The notes beneath the pieces were generated by a model, which was given only the letters and a program-made list of their open reading frames with translations, did no database searches and was not told where the DNA came from. This document shows, one piece after another, positions 17,389-25,527 of a stretch of 64,000 nucleotides of DNA. Each line of letters opens with the position of its first letter. Position 1 is the stretch's first letter. A program made the position numbers and the translations under genes. Source of the stretch: Roseivirga echinicomitans (GTDB lineage: Bacteria; Bacteroidota; Bacteroidia; Cytophagales; Cyclobacteriaceae); contig NZ_LRDB01000045.1 in NCBI RefSeq assembly GCF_001592935.1, positions 62,001 through 126,000 on the forward strand, given 5' to 3'.

Positions 17389-18525
17389 ATGTTTATGAAC
17401 AAGACCAAACTTCTTATAGCTTCTACTTTAAAGCCTATTGACGATTCTCGCATGTTTGAGAAGTTTGGTGTTTCTCTGGCGAAAACAAACGAATATGAGG
17501 TTAATATCATAGGCTTTAGCTCAAAAAATACGTTAACCCACGATTCAATTCATTTTTATTCCCACGGACCTTTCGGAAGAATGTCCTTCGATCGAATCAC
17601 AAGTCCTTCAAAAATATTCAAAACCTATCTTAAAGTAAAACCTCAAATCATAATATGTAATACACATGAATTACTGATAGTTACCTCTATATACAGAATA
17701 TTATTTGGTGGGAGAATCATCTATGATATCAGAGAAAACTACGTAAAGAACATTCAGAACACGAACGTATTCACCCCCATACTAAGGCCTCTATTAGCAG
17801 CCTACGTTCGGGCGAAAGAGTTGATCACCAAACCATTCTTTGACGGTTTTATCTTGGCAGAGAGGATATACAGTAAACAATTAGGCTTTGTTCCTGCCCA
17901 TAAATCCATCGTGATCGAAAACAAGTTTATGCCTTTTGAAGTGGTTGAAAGTGAGTCAAAAGCAAATTCAGAAAACATCGTTTTGCTGTATTCAGGTACC
18001 ATTTCAGCTTCGAACGGAATATTCGAAGCCATTGAAATTACAGATCAGCTTCACCAGATTGATTCCAGCATAAGATTGCGAATCATTGGTTACTGCGCGC
18101 TTAAAAAAGATCTTTTAAAGCTGCAAGAGGCCATAAAAGCCAAAGAATACATAGAATTGATTGGTGGTGACTTCCTTGTCCCTCACCAGCAAATCATTCA
18201 AGAAATCAAAGAAGCGAACTTTGGCTTTGTGCTCAAAAAACCAAACAACGGCATAAACGATGATAAAATACTGACTCGCTTGTTTGAATATAGCGCTAAC
18301 AAACTCCCTATGCTGCTTTTAAACAACCCTACCTGGGTTAAATTTTGCGATGAATTCAATTCAGCTATACCAATAAACCCTAATCATTTCGACCCAAACA
18401 AAACCCTCGCCTTAATGAAGGATTCTAGCTTCTATACCCAAGGAGACACCAAGTCTAGTCTATGGGAAAGTGAGGAGTCTAGATTCCTCACTTTCATTGC
18501 CAAATTCAGTAAATTCAAAATTTAG
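17389..18525 (+). CDS. glycosyltransferase, GT-B fold (GT4-like)
   Basis: The 378-residue protein starts with a Rossmann-like strand (KTKLLIASTLKPIDDSRMFEKFG) and has KPQIIICNTHELL and GRIIYDIRENY in its first half. In its second half it has NIVLLYSGTISASNGIFEAIEI, RLRIIGYCAL and a C-terminal EYSANKLPML, a layout typical of GT-B glycosyltransferases. The usual EX7E motif is not clear. Sugar donor and acceptor are unknown. A second ATG two codons in (17395) could be the true start. No polysaccharide cluster surrounds it; it is divergent from dapD. Confidence 0.72.
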   Translation: MFMNKTKLLIASTLKPIDDSRMFEKFGVSLAKTNEYEVNIIGFSSKNTLTHDSIHFYSHGPFGRMSFDRITSPSKIFKTYLKVKPQIIICNTHELLIVTSIYRILFGGRIIYDIRENYVKNIQNTNVFTPILRPLLAAYVRAKELITKPFFDGFILAERIYSKQLGFVPAHKSIVIENKFMPFEVVESESKANSENIVLLYSGTISASNGIFEAIEITDQLHQIDSSIRLRIIGYCALKKDLLKLQEAIKAKEYIELIGGDFLVPHQQIIQEIKEANFGFVLKKPNNGINDDKILTRLFEYSANKLPMLLLNNPTWVKFCDEFNSAIPINPNHFDPNKTLALMKDSSFYTQGDTKSSLWESEESRFLTFIAKFSKFKI

Positions 18526-18590
18526 GTTAATCGAAAGATTATTTTAATAATAGCCAACTCATTGTAAACAAGTTATAAATGTGCATTTTG

Positions 18591-18633
18591 ACTAAATTTA
18601 GTTTATATATAAATTTTTATTAGACTAATCTAA
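18591..18633 (+). promoter_or_regulatory. candidate operator sites of the DtxR/MntR-type regulator
   Basis: Two dyads lie upstream of the regulator gene: ACTAAATTTAGT (18591-18602, perfect palindrome) and TTAGACTAATCTAA (18620-18633, 5-bp arms around CTAA). The second resembles the TTAG...CTAA pattern bound by DtxR-family repressors. They lie 52-94 bp before the ATG at 18685, where an autoregulatory site would be expected. Binding is inferred. Confidence 0.5.
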
Positions 18634-18684
18634 ATACTATATTTACGCTGTAATCAATCATTATCCTTAGCCCGATACACTCCT

Positions 18685-19344
18685 ATGTTAAGCTTTGTTG
18701 AAGAGAATTATTTAAAAGCCATTTACCATCTTTCAGAAGCTGGGAAACGTTCCGTGAACACCAATTCTTTGGCGGAAGAAATGAAAACCGCCCCTGCTTC
18801 GGTAAGCGATATGATCAAGCGACTGTCCGAAAAAAAGATGGTCGATTATCAAAAGTACAGAGGTGTAAATGTTTCGGGAAAAGGTAAGATCAAAGCCCTG
18901 CATGTCATTCGGCAACACAGAATATGGAAGGTGTTTTTGGTAGAAAAACTCAACTTTCAATGGGATCAATTGGACGAAGTGGCCGAACAGTTAGAGCACA
19001 TCAAATCTCCCCTACTCATTCAGCGACTGGATGAATTTTTGGGCTTCCCAAAATTCGATCCACATGGCGATCCTATTCCAGACGAAAACGGCCAGCTGAT
19101 TGAAAAGCGAAAAGACCCCATTACCCAACTCCCTGTGGGCACAGCTGGTATTGTGGTAGGTGTCAATGGCTCCAGTGCTTCATTTTTAAAGTACTTGGAT
19201 AAAGTGGGCATCTCCATCGGTACAAGATTACAGATTGTGGACAGAATGGAGTTTGACGGCTCGGTAGACGTAACCATTGACGGCAAGAAAACGATTACGA
19301 TCTCCCCTACCGTAGCCGAGAACATCTTACTTTCTGAGGCCTAA
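18685..19344 (+). CDS. metal-dependent transcriptional regulator, DtxR/MntR family
   Basis: The 219-residue protein has the family's N-terminal winged helix (VEENYLKAIYHLSEAG; SLAEEMKTAPASVSDMIKRLSEKKMV), a dimerisation helix region (VIRQHRIWKVFLVEKL, LEHIKSPLLIQRLDEFLGFP) with metal-binding His/Glu residues, and a C-terminal SH3-like FeoA-type domain (about 145-217). Members repress manganese or iron uptake genes when metal-loaded; which metal applies here cannot be read. Its own promoter has candidate operator dyads. The 3' end overlaps the convergent secreted-protein gene by 18 bp. No metal transporter is next to it. Confidence 0.9.
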   Translation: MLSFVEENYLKAIYHLSEAGKRSVNTNSLAEEMKTAPASVSDMIKRLSEKKMVDYQKYRGVNVSGKGKIKALHVIRQHRIWKVFLVEKLNFQWDQLDEVAEQLEHIKSPLLIQRLDEFLGFPKFDPHGDPIPDENGQLIEKRKDPITQLPVGTAGIVVGVNGSSASFLKYLDKVGISIGTRLQIVDRMEFDGSVDVTIDGKKTITISPTVAENILLSEA

Positions 19345-19938
19345 GTCTTTGATTTTTGTGCAGTCTATTTTCCAAGTGGGGAAAATTATGGATTCGGCTT
19401 TATCCACCCATTCCCCAATCCATTTGTAACCCTCATCAGTAATATCATAGAAGGTCAATCGGAAAAAGCCATCTGCTCCATTAGGTGCTTTTTGTTCCTT
19501 ATAAAACACCTTTTTACCCTTCTCTGCTACACTCTTTCCTTCCCAAGCAGGCAAAGTAGCCACAGCAACATTGGAGGTGTAATAATGGACATACCACTTA
19601 AGGCTGTCGCTATTGAACTGCCGAATGCTGCCCGAATGAACTCCATTCGTCTTGAGCGTTTCGTCCTGAACCGCCATCCCATTCATGACGTACTTAAAGC
19701 GCCAAGTCATCGCTTCGGGTTCTGCCCAAGTTTGGTCTGCATTTCTACCTTGAGAAACGCAATTACACAAACCAATCATGGGCGCGAAATCTTTAATGGC
19801 AGGATTGGCCTCAGGGTTTGGCAAACCAAATGGGTTTTCAGCCGAAGGCTCAAAAGGGAACGACAATTTTTGTGCGTGTAGAGAAAGCCCCATGAACAAC
19901 AAAGCACTGAACAGAATAGAGATTGATAATTTTTGCAT
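19327..19938 (-). CDS. secreted protein of unknown function
   Basis: The 203-residue protein has a signal peptide (about 1-22, ending LHAQ) and a soluble domain. Features include APMIGLCNCVSQGRN, an aromatic-rich middle (WYVHYYTSN) and a late EGYKWIGEWVDKAESI. It resembles Bacteroidota secreted proteins with a DUF1579-like lipocalin fold (MIG... then a run of beta strands and W-x-G-E-W), but I cannot confirm the family. It lies 93 bp downstream of the LytTR regulator gene on the same strand and may be its target or partner. Confidence 0.65.
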   Translation of the reverse strand: MQKLSISILFSALLFMGLSLHAQKLSFPFEPSAENPFGLPNPEANPAIKDFAPMIGLCNCVSQGRNADQTWAEPEAMTWRFKYVMNGMAVQDETLKTNGVHSGSIRQFNSDSLKWYVHYYTSNVAVATLPAWEGKSVAEKGKKVFYKEQKAPNGADGFFRLTFYDITDEGYKWIGEWVDKAESIIFPTWKIDCTKIKDLGLRK

Positions 19939-20031
19939 GACCTTTTTTCTTCAATAATGGCCTTAAAAGCCAATTGAGCCAAGGATTTTGCAGTGAAGCC
20001 CAATACAAATGCAGTAAAGCCAAGGTCTTTC

Positions 20032-20907
20032 TTAGTTCATTGCCTCCTTTACCGACTTAATTCGCGACTGCGCCAAAGGCAACTCCAGCCCATTCTGCAT
20101 AGTAACCGAAGCCGAAGGCCCCCATTCGATCCGCTCTATAAACTTTAAGTTGACGATTGACCTGCGGTGAATCCGTTGGAAATAATCTGATGGAAGCTTC
20201 TCTTCTAAGCTTTTAAGGGAGTTACGAAGTGTATAGGCCTTTCCTTGCTGGTCATGGATTTTCACACAATAATCGTCCGCTTCAATCCAAACAATATGCT
20301 CAAGCGGCACAATTTGCGACCGATTCCCTACCCTTACCTGAATTACCTTGGCAGTATCCATGACATTACGCTCTGTAGTTTTCATCTGCTTATACAGCTT
20401 AGAATTAGTGTTCTTCAGATCCCCCAGTTCTTGGATGTAAACTTCAATTTCAGATTTATACTGAAAAAAATGAACGAGGAGAATAACCACCACCAGAAAA
20501 ACGAAAACAATGGGCGCTTTATGAAAGAAGTAAAACTGGAACAATTCGGTAAAAACAGACCAGCTCTTTTCATCAGCTGGCATATTGACCAAAGCGGCCA
20601 AAGCAATATCAAGCAGCAAAACTAAAAGCAGCAGACCTCCATAAGCCAAAAGCTTACGAACCAGCTCATAACCCGACTTTACCGGAAACTTGCGAACGTA
20701 GTACACCAAGCCAACAGAAGTAGCCAACCAGAGTCCCCAGCGCAGCATGCCGCCTTTGAGCACCTCCGAAAATGTGACATCCATAGGCACCCCATTATTG
20801 AAGTTTTCAGCATAAAACAATTGCTGAAACGCCTCAAAAACCACAAAGGCCATAAAACAACTCAACGCAATCAAGAGACTCTTATAATGGGTTTGTATCC
20901 AGTTCAT
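20032..20907 (-). CDS. membrane LytTR-domain transcriptional regulator
   Basis: The 291-residue protein has four membrane segments (about 10-27, 50-66, 86-110 and 130-150), a coiled-coil linker (about 155-180) and a C-terminal LytTR DNA-binding domain. The latter shows VPLEHIVWIEADDYCVKIH, LRNSLKSLEEKLPSDYFQRIHRRSIVNLKFIERIEWG and ends at about residue 288. It has no receiver domain, so it probably senses a signal through its membrane part. Targets unknown. Divergent from mnmE. Confidence 0.88.
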   Translation of the reverse strand: MNWIQTHYKSLLIALSCFMAFVVFEAFQQLFYAENFNNGVPMDVTFSEVLKGGMLRWGLWLATSVGLVYYVRKFPVKSGYELVRKLLAYGGLLLLVLLLDIALAALVNMPADEKSWSVFTELFQFYFFHKAPIVFVFLVVVILLVHFFQYKSEIEVYIQELGDLKNTNSKLYKQMKTTERNVMDTAKVIQVRVGNRSQIVPLEHIVWIEADDYCVKIHDQQGKAYTLRNSLKSLEEKLPSDYFQRIHRRSIVNLKFIERIEWGPSASVTMQNGLELPLAQSRIKSVKEAMN

Positions 20908-20960
20908 TTTACTAAATAAGTTTCAATATAATGAAGCTAGCCGAATAGAGCTTATTAGAA

Positions 20961-22382
20961 ATGAAGATGCCTAATTATCAAATTCCAACTACCTTTGCCC
21001 CCATGCGCGCACTAGCTCAAAACGAAGACACCATTATCGCATTGGCCACACCACAAGGCGTGGGTGCCATTGGCGTAATCCGTTTATCTGGAAAGGAGGC
21101 CATAAGCATTACGAATGCGGTTTTTAAGGGGAAAGACCTCACAAAACAGGAATCTCATACGATTCATTTTGGCACAATCAGAGATGGCGATAAGATTCTG
21201 GACGAAGTGCTTATCTCCCTTTTCATTGCGCCAAAATCCTTTACCAAAGAGAACGTTATTGAGATTTCATGCCACGGATCGAGTTACATTATCCGTCAAA
21301 TTATCCAGCTGTTAATTCGCAAAGGTGCGCGGCCTGCCAAACCTGGTGAGTTTACCAAACGGGCCTTTATGCACGGCCAATTCGATTTGGCGCAAGCCGA
21401 AGCCGTAGCCGACCTGATCAATGCCGATTCGGAAGCGGCTCACCAAACCGCCCTCAACCAAATGCGTGGTGGTTTTTCTGATGAAATTAAAAAGCTTCGC
21501 GAAGAGCTGATTCACTTTGCTTCCATGATTGAGCTTGAACTTGATTTTGGTGAAGAAGATGTAGAGTTCGCCAGCCGCGAGGATTTAACCAACTTGGTCA
21601 ATAGACTCCTGAAAGTGATCAATGCGCTGATCCAAAGTTTTGATTTGGGGAATGTGATCAAAAACGGAGTACCGACCGTAATTGCAGGCAAACCCAATGC
21701 AGGCAAGTCTACCCTACTGAATGCCTTGCTGAACGAGGAAAAAGCCATCGTTTCTGAAATAGCCGGAACTACGCGTGACTTTATCGAAGATGAAATCATT
21801 ATTGGCGGCATTGCCTTCCGTTTTATCGATACGGCTGGCTTGAGGGAAACTACCGATGTTATCGAAGCCATGGGTGTAGAACGCACCCATGCTAAAATGA
21901 AAACAGCTTCCCTCATCATTTACCTTTTCGATTTGGCTGACACTTCTATTATGGAAGTAAACAAAGAAATCAATATTCTAGAAAACGCTGGCGTGCCCTT
22001 TTTAAAGCTGGCCAACAAACTCGACAAAGCTGATCCTGCTTTTATTGAAACGCTTCAAGGCCAGCACCCTGATATGCTGTTTCTTTCGGCCAAAGACCCA
22101 GAACAGGTTGAAATGCTGAAAGTTCGTATTCTGGAACTCGTTAACCTCGATAAGTTCAAGAAAGGCGATACGGTAGTCACCAACATCCGTCATTACGACT
22201 CCCTGCTTCAGACCAAAAACTCTTTAACTGCGGTCATCGAAGGTATTGACAACCAAGTGACTAATGACTTTGTAGCCATGGATATTCGTCAAAGCCTCCA
22301 CTACCTCGGTGAGATCACAGGCGAAATCACTACTGATGACTTATTAGCGAATATTTTTAGTAAGTTTTGTATCGGGAAGTAA
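20961..22382 (+). CDS. mnmE: tRNA modification GTPase MnmE (TrmE)
   Basis: MnmE with MnmG forms carboxymethylaminomethyl-uridine at tRNA position 34. The protein shows the N-terminal folate-binding domain (DTIIALATPQGVGAIGVIRLSG), GEFTKRAFMHGQFDLAQAEAVADLI, the G domain (GKPNAGKSTLLNALLNEEKAIVS, GTTRDF, DTAGLRET, LANKLDK) and the C-terminal FCIGK with its catalytic cysteine. Starting at 20961 gives 473 residues; the internal ATG at 21003 would give a start closer to that of most MnmE proteins (459 residues) and is a real alternative. Confidence 0.96.
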   Translation: MKMPNYQIPTTFAPMRALAQNEDTIIALATPQGVGAIGVIRLSGKEAISITNAVFKGKDLTKQESHTIHFGTIRDGDKILDEVLISLFIAPKSFTKENVIEISCHGSSYIIRQIIQLLIRKGARPAKPGEFTKRAFMHGQFDLAQAEAVADLINADSEAAHQTALNQMRGGFSDEIKKLREELIHFASMIELELDFGEEDVEFASREDLTNLVNRLLKVINALIQSFDLGNVIKNGVPTVIAGKPNAGKSTLLNALLNEEKAIVSEIAGTTRDFIEDEIIIGGIAFRFIDTAGLRETTDVIEAMGVERTHAKMKTASLIIYLFDLADTSIMEVNKEINILENAGVPFLKLANKLDKADPAFIETLQGQHPDMLFLSAKDPEQVEMLKVRILELVNLDKFKKGDTVVTNIRHYDSLLQTKNSLTAVIEGIDNQVTNDFVAMDIRQSLHYLGEITGEITTDDLLANIFSKFCIGK

Positions 22383-22395
22383 GCAGCTTGTATCT

Positions 22396-22486
22396 CAGAT
22401 TATAAGGATTAAAGGATGGCACAGATTTCTGTATAAGTCTACTCAATTTAAAAATCAGTGAAATCCAATCAATCTGCGATAAAGAC
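22396..22486. repeat. degenerate repeat upstream of the GxxExxY gene
   Basis: A 35-bp element at 22396-22430 (starts CAGATTATAAGGATTAAAGG) matches 23147-23181 at 31 of 35 positions. A second element at 22453-22486 (AATCAGTGAAATCC then AATCTGCGATAAAGAC) resembles elements at 23088-23131 and 23238-23279. The region up to about 22600 looks like further decayed copies. Confidence 0.75.
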
Positions 22487-22609
22487 AAGAAAGGAAGGAG
22501 CGCGGATTTCGAAGATTACAGGATGCCGCAGAGTCCTTTCAGTCCACAAATCAGTTCAATCTATGATACTGATATAAAATATGAAGCAGATTTCTGTTTA
22601 TATTTAACT

Positions 22610-23026
22610 ATGCCTGATGAATATTATCAATTCAAAGAGCTCACCCATCAAATAATTGGTGCGGCCATGAGAGTTCATTCATTTTTAGGAAATGGATTTC
22701 AAGAGGTGATCTATCAGCGAGCATTGGCCTACGAACTCAATCAGGCCAACCTTAATTTCCAAAGAGAACAAGAGCAATATATCTTTTACAGAGAATGTAC
22801 TGAACCAATAGGTACCAGAAGAGCTGACTTCATTGTTGAAAACAAAGTGCTTGTTGAGCTCAAGGCCACTACAAAACTCGAAGAAGTTCATAAAGCTCAA
22901 ATTCTTAATTATTTGCGTGCTTATAGGTTTGAGGTTGGACTTCTCATCAATTTTGGAGAAAAGAGCCTCTTCTTTAAGAGGTTTGTTATGAACCTTGACG
23001 ACAAAGCCGACACCACCACACCCTAG
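22610..23026 (+). CDS. GxxExxY family protein
   Basis: The 138-residue protein has the family-naming motif G29-FQ-E32-VI-Y35 after the helix THQIIGAAMRVHSFLG, and a nuclease-like core with ADFIVENKVLVELKATTKLE (PD-(D/E)xK-like Asp and ELK). It ends with QILNYLRAYRFEVGLLINFG. Function is unknown; the fold suggests a nuclease relative. The frame is open to 22523, but the 29 extra codons lie in the repeat sequence, so the start at 22610 is preferred. Degenerate repeats surround the gene on both sides. Confidence 0.88.
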   Translation: MPDEYYQFKELTHQIIGAAMRVHSFLGNGFQEVIYQRALAYELNQANLNFQREQEQYIFYRECTEPIGTRRADFIVENKVLVELKATTKLEEVHKAQILNYLRAYRFEVGLLINFGEKSLFFKRFVMNLDDKADTTTP

Positions 23027-23087
23027 TGAATGGTTAGAAACTCAGGTTATAACGATTTGAGGATACCAAAGAAAACCATACCTCCTC

Positions 23088-23279
23088 ATAATCTGAGCAA
23101 TCCAGAAATCCATTTAATCAGTGATGCAGACAAAAAAGTAGAAACGCAGATTATTATGATTAAAGGATAGCACAGATATCTATTCTCTTTCAGTTTATTG
23201 GTAAAGAACACACAACAAAGGCGGGCTCTTGGTGGAAAATCCGTGTAATCCCGAAATCCATCCAATCTGTGATACCGAC
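23088..23279. repeat. degenerate repeats downstream of the GxxExxY gene
   Basis: Three elements: 23088-23131 (ATAATCTGAGCAATCC ... AATCAGTGATGCAGAC), 23147-23181 (31/35 match to 22396-22430) and 23238-23279 (AATCCGTGTAATCC ... AATCTGTGATACCGAC). The words ATCCGTG-AATCC and AATCTGTGAT recur. They fill most of the gap from 23027 to 23287, where no gene is seen. Confidence 0.72.
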
Positions 23280-23287
23280 AAAAAAAC

Positions 23288-24295
23288 TCACCTTGTAAAA
23301 ATATGGTGCTGAGTAGCTGTAAAATAATCTCTGAAGATCTGGTTGAGTACTGCATTCTCTCTGCTTGCATTCACACCTAAATAGGGCTGTAAACCAATAA
23401 CAGCAGCAGATAAGGCTTTGACCGACATGGAAGCAGTTTGGTGCACTTCCTGAATAAAGGCTTCAGTAAACTCATTACACTGTGCAGTCAGATTTTCTAC
23501 TTGTTGAGCGAAGGCATAGACTTGCTGATTTGCAGCATCAATTACCGATTTTAATTCAATCAACTGAGCCTCATCTTTTACCTGAGCCTCTACTAAAAAA
23601 TGCTCCGCCATACCAGCATAATTCACCCAAAGGGTGAGGTCAGCGAATACTGAAAAATGCGTTTTGAAGATGGGCTGCGGAAGATGAAACTGATTATACA
23701 CAAAGCTGTATTCTTCTCCGACTACTACATCCTTCACTTCGAAAGAATATGTAGCAGAAGCCTTTAGCCCCATGGTGTTCCAGTCATTAATGATGTGGAC
23801 TTCGCTGGCCGGAATAACAAAGGAGAGGAATTTGGGTGAACCGTCTTCACTCACCTGTTCGACACCATTTTCTACAATTTTTGCATTTAAGGTGAAGTGC
23901 GTTAAATAGGGTGCACCTGTGGCATATCGCCAAGTTCCGTTCAGTCGATATTTATTCTCCTCCTTTTCAGCAGAACCAAACATGCCTCCACTTCCCCCAA
24001 AAATTGCAGCCTGAGCAAACAGTTCCTTGGCTACTTCAGGCTGAAGATTCCCAATAAAGAAGTTCGCTCCACTGCAAAGGGTTACTGTCCAGCCTAGGCT
24101 GCCATCAATTCTGGCCAATGATTGAAGTTGTTCAAGCCCTTCGGTTAAGGCCATTTCTCTTCCTCCAAATGCTTTCGGAACCCAAATATTCCACAGGTTT
24201 TCTTTGGCGATCCAGTCCAGCACTTCTTGTCTGAATACAGATGCATCGCTACACCATTCTTTAAGCTGTTGCATATACATTCCCATTTTCTTCAT
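23288..24295 (-). CDS. acyl-CoA-dehydrogenase-like flavoprotein
   Basis: The 335-residue protein follows the acyl-CoA dehydrogenase fold: an N-terminal helical part (LWNIWVPKAFGGREMALTEGLEQLQSLARIDGSLGWTV), a middle beta domain (YRLNGTWRYATGAPYLTHFTL; DWNTMGLKASATYSFEVKDVVV) and C-terminal helices. The sequence resembles flavin-dependent monooxygenases of this superfamily (HpaB/HsaA/DszC-like group) as much as true dehydrogenases. It overlaps the pnuC-like gene by 35 bp, downstream of a TPP riboswitch, so it should be under thiamine control. Several early Met codons (residues 4, 6 and 8) leave the start uncertain. Substrate unknown. Confidence 0.78.
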   Translation of the reverse strand: MKKMGMYMQQLKEWCSDASVFRQEVLDWIAKENLWNIWVPKAFGGREMALTEGLEQLQSLARIDGSLGWTVTLCSGANFFIGNLQPEVAKELFAQAAIFGGSGGMFGSAEKEENKYRLNGTWRYATGAPYLTHFTLNAKIVENGVEQVSEDGSPKFLSFVIPASEVHIINDWNTMGLKASATYSFEVKDVVVGEEYSFVYNQFHLPQPIFKTHFSVFADLTLWVNYAGMAEHFLVEAQVKDEAQLIELKSVIDAANQQVYAFAQQVENLTAQCNEFTEAFIQEVHQTASMSVKALSAAVIGLQPYLGVNASRENAVLNQIFRDYFTATQHHIFTR

Positions 24296-24866
24296 TCATT
24301 AATTTGCGCCATTTTAAATACCCTGAGGTGCCCACTATGAAAAGGAACACCGACATACCCGCATAGATATAAAGCTCTTTATACATCAAAAGTGGAATAG
24401 AAATGATGTTACTGATATTGAGGTAAACCCAATTTTCAATCTTTCGTCTGGCCATCAGCCACATACCCGCCCAAGCAAAAGCGCTTACGATTGCATCCCA
24501 AATGGGCACATCAGAGTCCGTATGGAAGTACAACCAATAGCTCATCAGGCCAAAACAGCCCAGTACTATCCCAATGGCTTTTAAGTGTTCCGATTGAGTT
24601 GAGCTACTAATGGGAGTTTCCGCCTTCTGCTTACCGTATTTCCAGAACAACCAGCCGTAAATACTCATGACCAAATAATACAGATTCAGCAAAATATCGG
24701 CATAAAGTGCGCTCTGATAAAGCACCCACATACTCAGTAGAATGGACACGATTCCGAATAAATAAGTATTGATGTTGTTTTGGCGCGCTAGGATTACCTG
24801 CACGATGCCAAAAAGAGTTCCTAGGCCTTGCAGCCAAGTTAATTGTGTTAGAAATTCCTCGATCAT
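24261..24866 (-). CDS. pnuC: PnuC-family vitamin transporter, probably thiamine (PnuT)
   Basis: The 201-residue membrane protein has about seven segments. PnuC-family marks are TWLQGLGTLFGIVQVILARQNNINTYLFGIVSILLSMWVLY, YADILLNLYYLVMSIYGWLFW and the C-terminal WVYLNISNIISIPLLMYKELYIYAGMSVFLFI. PnuC proteins import nicotinamide riboside, but Bacteroidota members behind TPP riboswitches (PnuT) are assigned to thiamine. The TPP riboswitch 60 bp upstream therefore points to thiamine, an inference from regulation rather than from a substrate residue. Its 3' end overlaps the flavoprotein gene. Confidence 0.9.
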   Translation of the reverse strand: MIEEFLTQLTWLQGLGTLFGIVQVILARQNNINTYLFGIVSILLSMWVLYQSALYADILLNLYYLVMSIYGWLFWKYGKQKAETPISSSTQSEHLKAIGIVLGCFGLMSYWLYFHTDSDVPIWDAIVSAFAWAGMWLMARRKIENWVYLNISNIISIPLLMYKELYIYAGMSVFLFIVGTSGYLKWRKLMNEENGNVYATA

Positions 24867-24924
24867 TGTTCTTTATTTTCAATGAAATGAGGAGATGAAC
24901 CAGACCATTACAGACATGTAAAAG

Positions 24925-25020
24925 CCTTGAAATCCCTACGCCAGCATTATCTGGATCAGGTACGGAGCTGTACTCCTGGGTATCATCTCAGCCTGCCATT
25001 TAGCAAGCACCCCACTTACG
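24925..25020 (-). promoter_or_regulatory. TPP (THI-element) riboswitch
   Basis: Read on the minus strand, the segment shows the THI-box landmarks in order: GGGGTGC, GGCTGAGATGATACCC, and ACCTGATCCAGATAATGCTGGCGTAGGGA. These are the pyrimidine-sensing (CTGAGA) and pyrophosphate-sensing (GCGTAGGGA) parts of TPP riboswitches. It lies about 60 nt before the transporter start at 24866. The expression platform between them is not clear; I see no strong terminator, so control of translation is possible. Confidence 0.95.
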
Positions 25021-25140
25021 GGCAAAGGTAGGATTCAACTGCCTAGCAGAAAAGGAATCAGGGGGTTTTATTAAGTATAACTGAATGATTCTTTTAGACT
25101 TTAGACCTAACTAACTGGAAAATATACGTTCTTCACCCTT

Positions 25141-25524
25141 ATGATCAGTATCCCTACCCTCACAGTCAATGAAGGTTTCGTTACCGTTTTTTCCGAAGAA
25201 GACTTTCCTCAGCATGCTCGGGGCGGAATGAATTTAACCGAGAGAATTGATGCCCTGAACCTAAGAATCCGGACCAGCGAGGTTGGCTACGAAAGCGATT
25301 GGCATGTGGCAGGCGACCCTACTTTGATTCTGGTGCAAAGCGGTATTTTAAGAATTGCACTTCGGAATGGAGAACATAAAAACTTTGGTACTGGCAGCAT
25401 GTTTATTGCGAAAGACTACCTGCCCGAACATATCTCTTTCGATACCGAAAAGCATGGGCATTGCGCCAAAGTGGTGGGTAATGAACCCTTACTGGCAGTA
25501 CACATCAAGCTAGAGCAAATCTAA
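25141..25524 (+). CDS. cupin-like small protein
   Basis: The 127-residue protein looks like one cupin barrel: WHVAGDPTLILVQSGILRIALRNGEHKNFGTGSMFIAKDYLP, with the G-x-L-R-I ... G-x-G-S-M-F-I-A pattern. A single His in DWHVAGD and later histidines (PEHISF, EKHGHCAKVVG) could bind a metal, but the standard cupin motif 1 is not complete. Function unknown. It is divergent from the TPP-riboswitch operon and ends 3 bp before the hipA stop on the opposite strand. Confidence 0.62.
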   Translation: MISIPTLTVNEGFVTVFSEEDFPQHARGGMNLTERIDALNLRIRTSEVGYESDWHVAGDPTLILVQSGILRIALRNGEHKNFGTGSMFIAKDYLPEHISFDTEKHGHCAKVVGNEPLLAVHIKLEQI

Positions 25525-25527
25525 ATC

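Noticed and set aside
22523-22609. Longer start for the GxxExxY protein
   Set aside because: The extra codons lie within the flanking repeat sequence; family members begin near the residue encoded at 22610.
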